Positions 53,693 to 64,000 of a DNA stretch of 64,000 nucleotides are shown here, piece after piece. Within the stretch, counting starts at the first letter, position 1. Every line of letters begins with the position of its first letter. The notes beneath the pieces were generated by a model that was not told the DNA's origin, did no database searches, and was given only the letters and a program-made list of their open reading frames with translations. The position numbers and the translations under genes were made by a program. Source of the stretch: Anodontia alba (Eukaryota; Mollusca; Bivalvia; Lucinida; Lucinidae); assembly GCA_964016985.1 (NCBI GenBank), contig OZ024821.1, positions 12,140,620-12,204,619 on the forward strand. Reading direction: 5' to 3'.

Positions 53693-54058
53693 AGTCAAAG
53701 TTTATTGATTTCACCTTTACAAAATTCCATTCCGGCAATGTAACAAAAGCTTTACGTGGCCACAGTTTCCCGTGTGGTGATGTTTGCATTATCGCCATTG
53801 TTCAAAAATAATTTAGTATAAAACATCATTTGCAAAACAATCGCTCTGTGGGTGATATTGAAAATTACTTAGATTGTTAAAATGAATTGCTTTATATATA
53901 CTTAAAAGTATCTAGAGGGTCATATTATGAGAAAGAATCGATGGCAATTGATCGCGATTCCAAATACCGTGTTGGTAAACTTTTTCTTTTGTCGTTTAAC
54001 ATAGACTACTAATTTGATTGCTTAACCTTTAACATTCTAGATTTAAGGATTCTCTGTA
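53693..54058. other. Unassigned, no gene seen
   Basis: No recognised repeat or domain. Confidence 0.35.
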
Positions 54059-54420
54059 TACAATCGAACTCCAATGGCTCGAACATCTTTGAGACTATGG
54101 AAATTTGTTCGAGATATGGGTAGTTCGAGACCCTGAGAGTTAAACATGGCGCCAGGTCAGGAAGCAAATAGCAATGATTTAGGGAAATCATTTCCATTTT
54201 CTACACAATAATTGTATGTTGAGTGTACTTATTAGATCGCCTCGATGAGGCGATTCTAATGAGTACACACAACATACAATTTCATGATAAAGTAAGAACA
54301 TTTCAATGAATATGTGCTTTCTTGAGCTATCGGAGGAATTTCATAGGGACTCAAAAAACGAATTCGAATTAGCCATGGTAAACGAGCCATCTACGTTCGA
54401 GCTATTGAGGTTCGACTGTA
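54059..54420. mobile_element. M1 mariner-like MITE, copy 4
   Basis: TACAATCGAACTCCAATGGC opens and CTATTGAGGTTCGACTGTA closes, TA at both edges. Central hairpin AATTGTATGTTGAGTGTACT facing AGTACACACAACATACAATT with tip GATCGCCTCGATGAGGCGATTC. It lacks the P1 insertion seen at 36655 and so shows the empty site. Confidence 0.8.
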
Positions 54421-54815
54421 CATGTAGCTTGTACGCCTTTTTTATACATAGGAGACAAATCATGTGACTTCCTGTTTGCAGTTCTATCTACCACGGTTTT
54501 TGCCTGTGTCATAAGGGAGTGTCACAGTTTAACTGTTGTTTTCTCATGGAAATTGGTGTCTGGTGTGATTTGGCCGGGTTAGACGAACAGTTGGAGTTGT
54601 TTTATTGTTTGCTGCTCCTAGGAACGTATAAACAAAGTGAAACTTTATAAGTTGAATAATAGCCAAACCCCAACCTCTTCCGCAGCGTGCGTGCGTTCGT
54701 GCGTGTATGTTAGCGTGTTATAGAATAGCTTGCATGAGAGTTCAGTTCATGTGATGTTTGTTGAAAATACACAGTTTTATACGTTGTTGTGATGATTATG
54801 CGCCTCTCATAATTT
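54421..54815. other. Module fragment, otherwise unassigned
   Basis: ACATAGGAGACAAATCATGT and GACTTCCTGTTTGCAG at 54448-54482 belong to the 15912 module. No gene. Confidence 0.4.
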
Positions 54816-54841
54816 TAGAATGGCAATGGTACATATATATT
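54816..54841. repeat. 26-bp direct repeat, left
   Basis: TAGAATGGCAATGGTACATA and the next six bases recur exactly at 55308-55333 on the other side of the hairpin MITE. Confidence 0.85.
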
Positions 54842-55307
54842 CTTATGGTTTATCTCTTTCTCTGCCATAGGCGATAATGGTAGGCTTTGCAAACATCGTA
54901 GATCCAGATGAGACGGCTCATAATGAGCCGTCTCATCTGGATCTATACGCTGTTTGACATTCAGTCTTTCAGTTTTACATTTTTTTTTTTTTTTTTTGAT
55001 TTGGGTTTTACGGCCCTTTCAAGAATATTTCACTTATATCGAGCCGATCGTTCATCGAAGGTGGGCGAAAACCGGAGTACCCGGAGAAAAACCACCTGAC
55101 CATCCGTAAGCAGAACTTGGCTTTCCCACATATGACCCGAGCTAGGCTCGAACCACAGCGGTGAGAAACCTAATGGATTAAGAGTCAACTCTCTTATCCA
55201 CTAGGCTACGGGGGCCCTTCAGTTTTACATATAAATTTCTTTCCAATCAATATTTGTTAAAAACAAAGCAGACGACAAATTAGTCTGAAATTTGGCGCCG
55301 AAAGAGT
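54842..55307. mobile_element. Hairpin MITE with CTCTTTCGG end, interrupted by SINE
   Basis: Left part has CTCTTTCTCTGCC, AGGCGATAATGGTAGGC and a hairpin (GTAGATCCAGATGAGACGGC facing GCCGTCTCATCTGGATC). Right part has AAGCAGACGACAAATTAGTC and GAAATTTGGCGCCGAAAGAG. The relative at 2149 in inverse orientation has these joined directly. An S1 SINE occupies 54981-55217. Confidence 0.7.
54981..55217 (-). mobile_element. S1 SINE, full length, tRNA-Lys head
   Basis: On the minus strand it starts GGGCCCCCGTAGCCTAGTGG, with A-box-like AGCCTAGTGGATAAGAG, an anticodon loop ACTCTTAATCC (CTT, Lys type) and B-box GGTTCGAGCC. The body has GGTTTTTCTCCGGGTACTCC; the tail is CCGTAAAACCCAAATC and an A run. TTCAGTTTTACAT (13 bp) flanks both sides (54968-54980 and 55218-55230). 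RNA polymerase III transcription from the internal boxes and LINE-borrowed retroposition are inferred from the family type. Confidence 0.9.
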
Positions 55308-55333
55308 TAGAATGGCAATGGTACATATATATT
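55308..55333. repeat. 26-bp direct repeat, right
   Basis: Exact match of 54816-54841. Confidence 0.85.
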
Positions 55334-56004
55334 TTTTATGTTTCATACTGAATGTATGTTTTATTGTGTACACTGTTGAGACAAACCCTTAAGCTGCTAA
55401 TCGCGGCTATTGTCGTTTTGGAAGGGTATGCCAACTCTAAAACCTGTCCTACTTACTATACACCAGATGCAACCATTCAGACCAAGTGCTCCTATACAGG
55501 AAGGAACCTACTTTCATACAAACACAGCGCTCTTCATTAAAAGAGTAAGATGCTGAATTTTACCATGCTAATAAAGACCGAAAATACCGAATTTCAAGCT
55601 GCCAGCAATTTCGGCACTCACTTCGTCAGTTTTATCACGATTTTCTGGAAAAAAAAAACACCCATGACACCGAAATCATTTCCAGTGAGGAAGAAGTAGG
55701 AACAACAGTAGAACCTACATATGTCACCCGTTTCTTTCTGCATTGCACACAGTAAGCGCTGGTCTCTTGTATTTGTTTGTCTTAAACGGTTCCCGGTTGC
55801 TACGTGACTGTCATGTGACTGAAAGTCACGTGATCATCACGTCTCCGGTAAAATGGCCACATACAATCGGCAAAATATATGTGAAAATGTCATCAAAATC
55901 GAGGCAAAACCGAGGGAGTTATGGCTTCTCAAGTAGGTACTCCCTCTAACAGGCCTGATTTACGACTTTTGCCGCGGCCGAAGGGTTAACGTACTACTAT
56001 TTCT
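55334..56004. other. Unassigned; one weak Cys-containing frame
   Basis: A 62-residue frame at 55352-55540 (+) starts with a hydrophobic, signal-peptide-like stretch and has a few Cys, but no domain, splice context or homology I can name. Otherwise nothing recognised. Confidence 0.3.
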
Positions 56005-56088
56005 CCTTTCTGAAAAGGGGTCTTCTCTAAAAGGAAAGAATCTGCACCTGTTCTTTCTTATTAGAGTAGACCCCTTTTCAGAAGGGAG
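56005..56088. repeat. CTTTCTGAAAAGGGGTCT hairpin
   Basis: TCCTTTCTGAAAAGGGGTCT, CTCTAAAAGGAAAGAATC face TTCTTTCTTATTAGAGTAGA and CCCCTTTTCAGAAGGGA. Same module as 38046. Confidence 0.7.
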
Positions 56089-56149
56089 TATTGTGAGAGT
56101 TTTCTCCCTGGAGTGTGCATTCATGCCGCTTAAATGCACCATATCTGTC

Positions 56150-56294
56150 TTGTTCTTTCCAAGCTTTTACATTTCAAGCAAATTGTTTGCTAAGAAGACA
56201 AACAGCAACACATGGCAGCCGATTTTCTTGGCAAAACTGAGAAAAATGTCAATTTGGAGTCTACTGAATTTGCTCAGAGAATGCTAAACGTTAA
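56150..56294. repeat. Decayed T4 copy
   Basis: TTTTACATTTCAAGCAAATT, then AATTTGCTCAGAGAATGC and TAAACGTTAA. Only the right part is clear. Confidence 0.45.
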
Positions 56295-56587
56295 TAAAGA
56301 AGATATAGTGTGCGTAAGTATTGTATTGTAGACGTGGTATAAATTCTTCTATGTGACTAGTTTGTTTTGTTTTGTCACTAATATATTGGACCGTCTTGCT
56401 AGGGAGCATTCCACTAAATATTTCCCATATCCCTCAACAGTAACATTTTGCAATCACTGTCAAAACTGTGCATACAAATTTACACATCCCTTGTAGTTGA
56501 TAAAACAAATCTTCCTTGTTATTTTTCACTAACAAAATCAACATGAAGCCAAACTCACACAGGAGCCAGATGCAGGTCTCCACTAAA
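56295..56587. other. Unassigned spacer
   Basis: No recognised repeat. Confidence 0.35.
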
Positions 56588-56810
56588 TTTAACCCATTTA
56601 TGCCGAATGGACTCTTCTACCTTAACTCTTCGATCTTGTCCATTTCCATTAGAAATGGTGTCTGGTTAATTTTTATTATTACCATGTTTATAGAAATTTA
56701 ATGCAAACAGTATAGACCCTGATCAGAGGCCGCGTTCTGCGGTGTCTGATCTGTGTCTACACTGTTTGCAAATGTTCCATTTAAGGGGCGCTGGGCATAA
56801 ATGGGTTTAA
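56588..56810 (+). mobile_element. T3 MITE, copy 3, cleanest ends
   Basis: TTTAACCCATTTATGCCGAA opens and GGCATAAATGGGTTTAA closes: TTTAA on both sides and CCCATTTATGCC as perfect terminal repeats. Hairpin GCAAACAGTATAGACCCTGA facing TGTGTCTACACTGTTTGC around GGCCGCG. Confidence 0.85.
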
Positions 56811-57013
56811 CATATATATTTTTTCGTAACTCTAGCCGAATAAAACTATTCCGTAACATTGTTCGCTTGGCAGATGTTAATCTGAAACAAACCTAGTTTT
56901 GATTTGACTGAAATGGCCTTTTTTATTTTGAGATAAATTGAATATATATGACCAACAGAAACCACTCCAGGTATATTCTACTCTATCAAATCTTCCCTCA
57001 AAAGAGGCGGAGT
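56811..57013. other. Unassigned spacer
   Basis: No recognised repeat. Confidence 0.35.
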
Positions 57014-57640
57014 CATGAATAGTTACAGATATCTCTTTTAATAAATACAGGTATTTGTAATTTTTGGAATTACAGATATCTTTAATTGAAATGCAGATAT
57101 CTATAATTGAAATGGAGATACCTCTAACTGAAATGCAGATATTGGTATTTGATATACTGACGTCTCTATTTTCGATCATAATATAGATATCTGCATTTCA
57201 ATTACGATATCTTTAATAACGCTGAATTCTGGAATTTTTTTTATTTAGTTTTACGGCCTTTTCAAGAATATTTCACATATCGAGCCGATCGTTCGTCAAA
57301 GGTGGATGAAAACCGGAGAACCAGGGGAAAAACACCCGATCATCCATAAGCAGAACTTGGCTTTCCCACATGTGACCCGAGCGAGGCTCGAACCACAGCG
57401 GTGAGAAACCTGCTGGATTAAGAGTCTACTCTCCTATCCACTAGGCTACGGGGGCCCGCTCTGGATATCTGCATTCAAAATACAGGTATCTCTAATTGAA
57501 ATGCGTATATCTGTATTTGAAATGAGATATCTGAATTTCTCATTTAAATACATATATATGTATTTCAATCAGATATCTGAATTTCAGTTAGAGATGTCTG
57601 TATTTAAGACTGAAATAGAGATATTTCTATTCACTCCACT
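57014..57640. repeat. AGATATCTGTAATTGAAATG array, split by SINE
   Basis: Units of about 24 bp such as GAAATGCAGATATCTATAAT appear at 57014-57215 and again at 57460-57640, in both orientations (GATATCTGCATTTCAATTAC). GATATC is itself palindromic, so the array can fold. The S1 SINE at 57235 divides it. Confidence 0.75.
57235..57457 (-). mobile_element. S1 SINE, copy 2, full length
   Basis: Same head, body and tail as at 54981; the head has GGGCCCCCGTAGCCTAGTGG and ACTCTTAATCC. The T run on the plus strand is short (57235-57242). No convincing target duplication, perhaps because it lies in repetitive sequence. Confidence 0.85.
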
Positions 57641-58017
57641 TATGGAAAACTGATACCTTTCACATGCACACTATTCACCGGTACAAATACCAATGTGACG
57701 GACGGCGCAGTTTGCCCCCTTACAGACGTGACAGAGAAATTCATTAAAGGTGCTCAAGATTTTACATCAACCCCGTCGCTATAAATGTTCCCATATTTTT
57801 GTTACAAACAAGCATACACAGACTTTATTCGCATAGGCCGTCATCTTTATTGTGCCGAAAGACAGCTTGAGAATAGCCCCTTCTCTAACTTTTTTCTGTG
57901 GTTAGTAGGACCGCGGCTAGGGTTACTTTTTTCAGAGATTACCATAGAGCGCAGGATTAGCACCGATTTCGGTGGCCTCTCACAGTTTAATGTATTAGAT
58001 GGGGCGTTCTTCAGCCA
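57641..58017. other. Unassigned, no gene seen
   Basis: An ordinary-looking frame at 57785-58123 (+) runs into A and T homopolymers and is not credible as a gene. Confidence 0.35.
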
Positions 58018-58072
58018 AAAAAAAAAAAAAAAAAAAAAAAATGAAGATTCCCACAATTTTCTGCGCGATTTT

Positions 58073-58104
<32 letters not shown>
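58018..58104. repeat. A run and T run facing each other
   Basis: A run 58018-58041 and T run 58075-58104 with AATGAAGATTCCCACAATTT between; the pair can form a hairpin and may mark an inverted retroposon pair. Confidence 0.7.
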
Positions 58105-59180
58105 CGGACCTAAAAGAACTTAAGAAGACGTTTTTCGTTCAGTTTTCGCAGATATGAAAGCAAGGTATCAAATTTATTGGTAAAAATTAAATGATATCAC
58201 TCATCATATCAGTGAATGGATCAGTTGCTTACACGTTACGAAGGGAAACAACTCAGCTTGGCTATACAAGGGAAACGGCTCAATCACCAGATAGCATTAC
58301 GTTGGCAAGAAATGCCCATTATATTCTTTGTATATTTTATTCTGATAATAATCGTAGAAAGTAGGTATTTTAAGGACTATTTTGCTATTATTTGCATTAT
58401 GTGAAGCAGAGCTTAGGCTAAATATTATAAAGGTACGAAATGATCTGCTACTAAACGTCCCGCCTGTATAACCGAGAAATATAGACCAAATTGGTCAATT
58501 CGAGCAATGCCAGGGCAGTAGATTAGTAGAAAGAAAAGATGACACGCAGAATATTTAATAGATGAATTAATGCCTCGTACCTTGTTGAGTCTGACTCCCC
58601 TCGCCCCCCCACCCCCTCCCCACCCCTCCCCAACCCCCCCCCCCCACACACACACACACTGTCTCATTGGAAGCGCCCTCACCCCCTCTATTACAAATTT
58701 CTAAAATAACCTCTGCTTGTTAGACGACACTGTAGATTTAGTGGTCTTTAATGAAGTACTGGAGTATTGTTCATATTCGTCCGCCGACGTTGTACTCAAT
58801 ATGATCAAAATCTTATTGTTTTCAAAAGTTTGAGCTTTCTTTGCTTTTGTTCATTCATTTGCTATTTATAAGCATCGGAGTGTATAAAGCTAAATTGTTT
58901 AAATGCAGAATTTAGCATTATCGGCGTTAGCAGGGTATTATTTTAAGGGCGATTTTAGGTAGTTATTAGGTAGGTATTTTCAGTTGAACGGATAGTTGAA
59001 ATGCGGTTTAGTAAATCTGGTGGCGGTAAACCGCACCCCCCCCCTCCCCACCCCCCACCCCCCCCCCCCCGCCAAAAAAAAAAATGGCAGATGTATCGAG
59101 TCCCCTAAACCCTTGTTGCCTTGGTGTGCTTACTAAATTAAGATTCCACGCCAACTTCTAATTTTCAGCCATTCAGATTA
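58105..59180. other. Unassigned with C-rich tracts
   Basis: C-rich tracts at 58597-58652 and 59034-59072 (followed by an A run). No gene or recognisable repeat elsewhere. Confidence 0.45.
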
Positions 59181-59285
59181 CTTGATCCAGTTGTTGATAC
59201 AATTCATATACTTAATGACAAACAGTGCAGATCCAGATCAATTGGCCTTTTCAAGAGCAGGGTATATCCGGGTTCATCAGGTCAT
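59181..59285 (-). repeat. T1 fragment
   Basis: CTTGATCCAGTTGTTGATAC, ATACTTAATGACAAACAGTG and CAGATCCAGATCAATTGGC followed by GCAGGGTATATCCGGGTTCA: a T1 copy on the minus strand with one hairpin arm deleted. Confidence 0.6.
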
Positions 59286-59749
59286 GGTTTCAGTAAGTCT
59301 TGTTTAACCCGTGTTTCTGCACCCACGTCTATTCGGTTTGACAATGGAGACGTTGGTGGAGAAATAAGAGTTATACAAGGGGTCCAAGCTAAGGTTAATC
59401 TTCGTGTAAGAGGGTTAGGAATCTTTGTCATTTTAATCAGTTGTCTTGTCCCTCACTGTCATATATTCAGATTACCATTTGTGAAACAAACTATGCAAAA
59501 AAAAAAAATAAAATAAAATTTTCACTTTGAAAGTTTACTTTTGCTCTTTTTTATACAAAAACCTGTCAGATTCTTCTTTCGTTATTTCTTATTATAACTG
59601 GTCATTTTTAACAACCAAATGTTTTAGAATTAAAACTACAGAAATTGCATAAAATAGCCATGTGTTTAACTGAAGGTACGAAACTTGCAGTACGCTCTTT
59701 ATGTGAAAGCTAAGGAATTTTATCTAGCGAAACCAAAAGGGCATCTTTC

Positions 59750-62700
59750 ATTTCTGCCCACGCATGGATTTTTCTGAAACGTTGTATAATAATAACTAGG
59801 CATATGCAACCTATGAAAGTGTGCTTATTAAATTATATAATAAAAAGTTGGACTCAGGATGCAACCTTGACTCACTCCCGTCATGAGCTGATACCTGTCT
59901 CCAAATAAGTATGTCATACATCTTAAGTTTAATTTAGTTTTAAGATTTTTGTGCTGTGCTGAATGGTGAACACCATAGTAATTCTATTGGTACCACAAAA
60001 CATTTATATTTAATTAAAGTTAACATTTTCTGATAAATTGATTATAAAAAATCTGAATTTTTTACCAAAAAATGAAAAAAATATAAAAATTAAACTTTCA
60101 AAATTAATATGTTATAGTCTTTGTCAAGATTTCATACTACCAGGAAAATTTGCTACATATATCCTCTATAGCTGTGCCAAATTTCATAAAAAATCAAAAC
60201 CGGTAACATTGTCATTTTAGGCCTTGAATGGATATAGGTCGATTTTTACAAAATTGACTATTTTGTTACATTGATAAAAAACAGTAGAGAAAGGCAGTTT
60301 TATCAAACACTTCTAACACTTAACAAATCAAAGAGAGTTTAGACAACTCGGAATGAATATATCGAGCTACCCATTAAATTTTCATGACTTTCTATTACTT
60401 GCCTTCTATTTATATGGACTCTGACTAACCAACTATTACAAATGTAGACAGCATAACAAATTAAATCTAAAGAAATTCTAATTAACAAATTAGGCTTAAC
60501 AAAATCTTACGCTTTAATTCATGTCAGCAAATCATTGAGCATTTTGTATAATTACTTCCCAAAGGGCATAAAGCTAAAATAGGTGTAAAACAGGGGTATC
60601 CATATTCAGCATTACAAAAATAGGCATAAAACAGGGAGATCCATAATCTCCATTGTCATATTAAGAAGATGTGCAAACATACTATTGCAAGCAGTTGTTG
60701 CTTGTTTGTTTGTTTTGAAGAAGGATTTGCATCCCCATCAACAGATTTTAGGATTTTTGGAGATTTGCTTCTGGACTGGTGAACTCTAACCAAACTAAGA
60801 ATGCTTGAAAAGAAAATAATACCTATAGACTTAACTTCTGATATATCTATAGCTTGCTTGCAAGCCTATATTGTATTTTGAAATTATGAACACTGGATTT
60901 ATTGTCCTGTAACATGTTCAAATGTGTCACTTCAATCGGTATTTCCTGCGATCGAATTGACACTGACACTGGAGTTTTTTCTCTCTGTTTCAACAGTTAT
61001 CTTTGATGACAGCAGCACAGAATACTGTTTATGTGGTCTTAACTTTTGCTATCAGAAAAGCAGATTTATCCTTTATTCCTTACAGTAAGCTTATATGAAA
61101 TTGTTTCTGTTCTGCATAAGTTCTATTCTAGTGCACATAGTTTGACTGAAACAACAAATTGGTGTTCTGTAGTTCTTCATGTTAAAGCTTTAAGATTTTT
61201 CCAAAGGTTGTATGACATTCATATTTTAATCATTTGCCTAAGGACTTCCATACTAGTTTGAAACTCCGCCATATGTTAATTAACACAGGAGTTTAAAACA
61301 GCTAACGTGTGGTCTTAATGTGAATCTAAAGGATGTATTGAAGAGTTTTTGAACAGTTTTCATTCATTTGGTTGCTGGCAGTTCTATGGTATTTAATTAA
61401 TTCTATTTTCACCTTGTCTCTGTTTTTTGTGTTGTAATACGTTTTGAAAGGAGGCTTTTAGTATTCAAGTTTTGTTTTAGTTCTTATACTTAAATTCTTT
61501 CTTCCATTTATTTCTTCTGTTTCTTCACTTTCATTCCTGTTCCTCTTTCTTCCCTGTCCCTCTCTTTCATCTCCTCTACTCTCTCTTCTATCTCTTTTCT
61601 CCCTTTGTCTGGGAGACGACACAAAATGACCCTCAAGGGTTGACGTGTCGTTAAACCCCAACACAATCAAATCCATTGAATATTTTAGCTGAATATAATT
61701 TCATTCTTCTTAATACCAACTGCTCTTACTTTCTTTGTTGTTCTCCGCTGATCATATTTCTGAAAAGTTATTCTTTCATTTTAGAAAGAGTACTAAAGTA
61801 TTTGGTCAGCAAGTGTATAGATCTTACCTAAAGAAACAGTACTAAGCTTGCATGTGTCCATGCCACACACACTTTAGTTGTTCATTACTGATTGTATTTA
61901 AGCTGTAGTGTTTTTTTTTCCAATATTGAGTGTCTTCGTGTGTGTTTCAACCACTACCACAGGCCAAACGTTTCAAGTCATCAATGCTATCATAGAATAA
62001 ACCACAGTGTAGGCACAAAAAGGAATTCAACATAGATCTAAATACACATGAAGTGTATCAGTTAAATAATGAATGCGGTTAGCCGTTTAAAAGAAATACC
62101 AGTTTTGTTTTTCAGAACCAATAAATATTTAGATCTAAACTAGGTAAGGTCGTAGTACAAAAGCATTCATCCAAACTCATAAATCCATTGAAATGACAAT
62201 TCTGAATGTTGAAATCAGCAGACATGGACCCTGAAGATTTTAATCAGGTGTCCTAAGATAGTAATCATTACTTGGTAAGCAAGTTGTGCCCACCATGCCT
62301 ATCTGCCTGAACGAGTAACTTTAAAGCTAGACCCAGGTTTCATAATTATCATCATCAGTTAAAGACTGTTATCTGCTTTTTATTATCTGATAAATACTTC
62401 CACAGTCAAGTATTTAAAGTGGAATCCTATATATACAGATACAGAGAACTTGGACTTAGTGTCTGCATGGTCCAGATCATGTAAACGAAAAGGTTTTTTT
62501 TGGACATGGTGTTCAACAAGGTGCAATTCAGTCAACTGGTTATAAATGAATATGTACAATTATGGTATCAACTTCTTATACAAATCATACTAGATCATGG
62601 TAATCCAAACTGAAAGCTATTGATAAGTTAACTTTCCACGATACTACTTATACATGAGTATTGGGTAGTTTCATATTTTGCCGACTCAGGACTATATGTA

Positions 62701-63183
62701 TTCAGGCTGTTCAAACAACATATTACCGGTCTTCAATTTTTATGAAATTTCATGTGTTTATTCCTAATACATATGAAAATTTTTTGTGATGAAATGGTGT
62801 CTTGACAAGAATCGGAACATGGTAAAATTGCAGATAATATCTGGATGAATACATAACCTGCAGCTGAAATATGGGGCTACCGTTCAACTTACGTTATTGC
62901 TCCAACACTATTGCTAAGTACATGAAGCCATCCATAGTATCAAAACATGTACTAATGATGGCCTTAATTAATAAAACATTCCAGCATCTGAAAAATCAAA
63001 TCCTGTTTACTGTACGAAGGTTAATATTAGGGCACCCCCCTGATTTGAAAGTGGCCGCGTACAAAACACCATAAATTTACAATGGAACTACATTTAAAAG
63101 CCAATGCCTCATAATCATCAGTGTTATACCCTAGGCAACCATTGTGCAGAATTTCATCCAATTCCATGCGTGGGCAGAAACCA
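59750..63183. other. Repeat-poor AT-rich block between inverted TTTCTGCCCACGCATGGA
   Basis: TTTCTGCCCACGCATGGA at about 59752 recurs inverted as TCCATGCGTGGGCAGAAA at about 63164, 3.4 kb apart, with weaker similarity continuing inward. The block is AT-rich with no credible coding frame and few of the MITEs common elsewhere. It could be a large decayed DNA transposon, or intronic or intergenic host sequence with a chance or duplicated motif. Confidence 0.35.
61505..61676 (+). mobile_element. Retroposon with GTTAAACCCCAACACAATCA tail, 5'-truncated
   Basis: It has the same pyrimidine tract (TTCCTGTTCCTCTTTCTTCC), GGGAGACGACACAAAATGAC and tail GACGTGTCGTTAAACCCC as the element at 49389, in the opposite orientation. 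The first 110 bp are missing, as expected from incomplete reverse transcription. Confidence 0.7.
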
Positions 63184-63336
63184 ATGTAAATTTCCTATAC
63201 CGTGTAAGAGCCCCTTTCAATAATAATAAAGGATAATAACAACTAACAGACGAGACTGGAATATATTTGATAATAGAATATTTATTCTTTACCTTATTCA
63301 ATTTCAATTAAAAAGCAATGTCATTATATAAATTTA
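63184..63336. other. Unassigned spacer
   Basis: No recognised repeat. Confidence 0.35.
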
Positions 63337-63545
63337 TCGTAAGAATTCGGACAGACAGGCCTTAACAAACTGTGTAGATCCAGATGCGACGCCGCATAAC
63401 GCGGCGTTTTATCAGGGTCTACACTGTGTGCCACTCATCGAGCACTTTTTTGACATAACAACAGGTAGTAAATTATACTTTTTCAAATTTTAGAGTAAGT
63501 ATTGTAAGGAGTTAAAGTGTCTCAATACTTCGGGTAAATAGGGTA
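63337..63545. mobile_element. X1 MITE, copy 5
   Basis: ATTCGGACAGACAGGCCTTA at the left, TAAAGTGTCTCAATACTTCG and GGTAAATAGGGTA at the right. Hairpin AACTGTGTAGATCCAGATGC facing GGGTCTACACTGTGTGC around GACGCCGC. It shows the uninterrupted form of the copy split by P1 at 5917. Confidence 0.7.
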
Positions 63546-63718
63546 CATCTCACAAGTAAGGGGTATAGTATATATGCTATGGGTTATAATATATTAGATA
63601 TAAAGGGAGTAAGTATAAACCCTTCCTATATATCCAAATATATCTTGCAGTTACTTCTGTGAGGCGATTCCAGTAAGTATGTAAGATATTTTTGGTGCAA
63701 AAATAAGCTTGCTGAAGC
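63546..63718. other. Unassigned spacer
   Basis: AT-rich; GGGTATAGTATATATGC-like low complexity. No gene. Confidence 0.35.
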
Positions 63719-64000
63719 TGGTTACTTGTTATTTGTTACTAGTTACTGGTTACTGATTCGTTTTCTGGTTACTGATTCGTTTACTGGTTACTGATTCGAT
63801 TTACTAGTTACTAATTACTGATTCGAACTACTGGTTACTGATTCGGATTAGTCACTGGTTTGTTTACTGGATACTGATTTGTTTACTGGTGACTGATTCG
63901 TTTACTGGATACTGATTCGATTTACTAGTTATTGAGTCGGGGGTATACTAGTTACTGGTTACTGATTCAAATTATTAGTTACTGATTCGGGTTGCTAGTA
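63719..64000. repeat. TTACTGGTTACTGATTCG minisatellite
   Basis: Imperfect units of about 18-20 bp built from TTACTGGTTAC and TGATTCG continue to the window edge, so the array is cut off here. Confidence 0.9.

Noticed and set aside
55140..55217. A possible tRNA-Lys gene on the minus strand, with another at 57380-57457
   Set aside because: The acceptor stem does not close and the sequence continues into the SINE body and tail with a target duplication, so this is the SINE head.
55352..55540. 62-residue frame with signal-peptide-like start and several Cys
   Set aside because: Too short, no splice sites or conserved pattern that I can point to, and it lies among repeats. Kept only as a note.

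Overview
The window reads as a gene-poor, repeat-dense stretch of an animal nuclear genome. It is AT-rich and full of short palindromic DNA-transposon derivatives, microsatellites and homopolymers, with tRNA-headed SINEs and one intact-looking LTR retrotransposon. Nothing looks prokaryotic. The mix of many TTAA- and TA-flanked hairpin MITEs, SINE tails of the 'GTTAAACCCCAA' type and a Gmr1-type Gypsy element suggests a marine or freshwater invertebrate, most likely a bivalve mollusc. That assignment is inference from genome style, not from a host gene: I found no host exon that I can defend.

The only substantial coding sequence is an LTR retrotransposon at 25463-31805. It has two 596-bp LTRs that look identical by eye, a 4-bp ACCC target duplication, a tRNA-Pro-type primer binding site, a gag with a CCHC knuckle, a protease, an integrase, then reverse transcriptase and RNase H. 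Integrase lies upstream of RT, which is the Gmr1-type variant of Ty3/Gypsy. The reading frame breaks once, at a T7 run inside the integrase core. The element sits inside one copy of the most abundant repeat of the window, a palindromic MITE I call P1.

Most of the rest can be assigned to repeat families, named here for cross-reference. P1 (ends CATTACGAAAACA, 18 copies plus fragments) has a central hairpin of about 50-bp arms. T1, T2, T3, T4 and T5 are TTAA-flanked, piggyBac-like MITEs with different terminal repeats. M1 is a TA-flanked mariner-like MITE (TACAGTCGAACCTC ends). X1 has TACCGTATT ends. C1 elements end in CCCAGC. G1 is a GATCAG/TGCGCA hairpin family. S1 is a tRNA-Lys-headed SINE. 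Single elements include a 1.86-kb long-inverted-repeat element at 3393-5251, a GGCCCCGAGG-ended MITE, a GGGCCCAGTTGTT-ended MITE and a 1.24-kb element built from GAATTGGTACCAATTC palindromes.

Layout: 1-25 kb is mostly MITEs with the foldback element; 25-32 kb is the LTR element in its P1 host copy; 32-50 kb has more MITEs and long GATA, ATT, TA and ACGT microsatellites; 50-58 kb has X1, M1, T3, T4 and SINEs; 58-63 kb is comparatively repeat-poor and unassigned; the last 280 bp is a minisatellite. Nesting (LTR element in P1, P1 in M1, P1 in X1, SINE in a hairpin MITE, T5 at the TTAA end of T1) gives a relative insertion order. The most interesting structural signal is that MITE families with unrelated ends share the same central hairpin cores.
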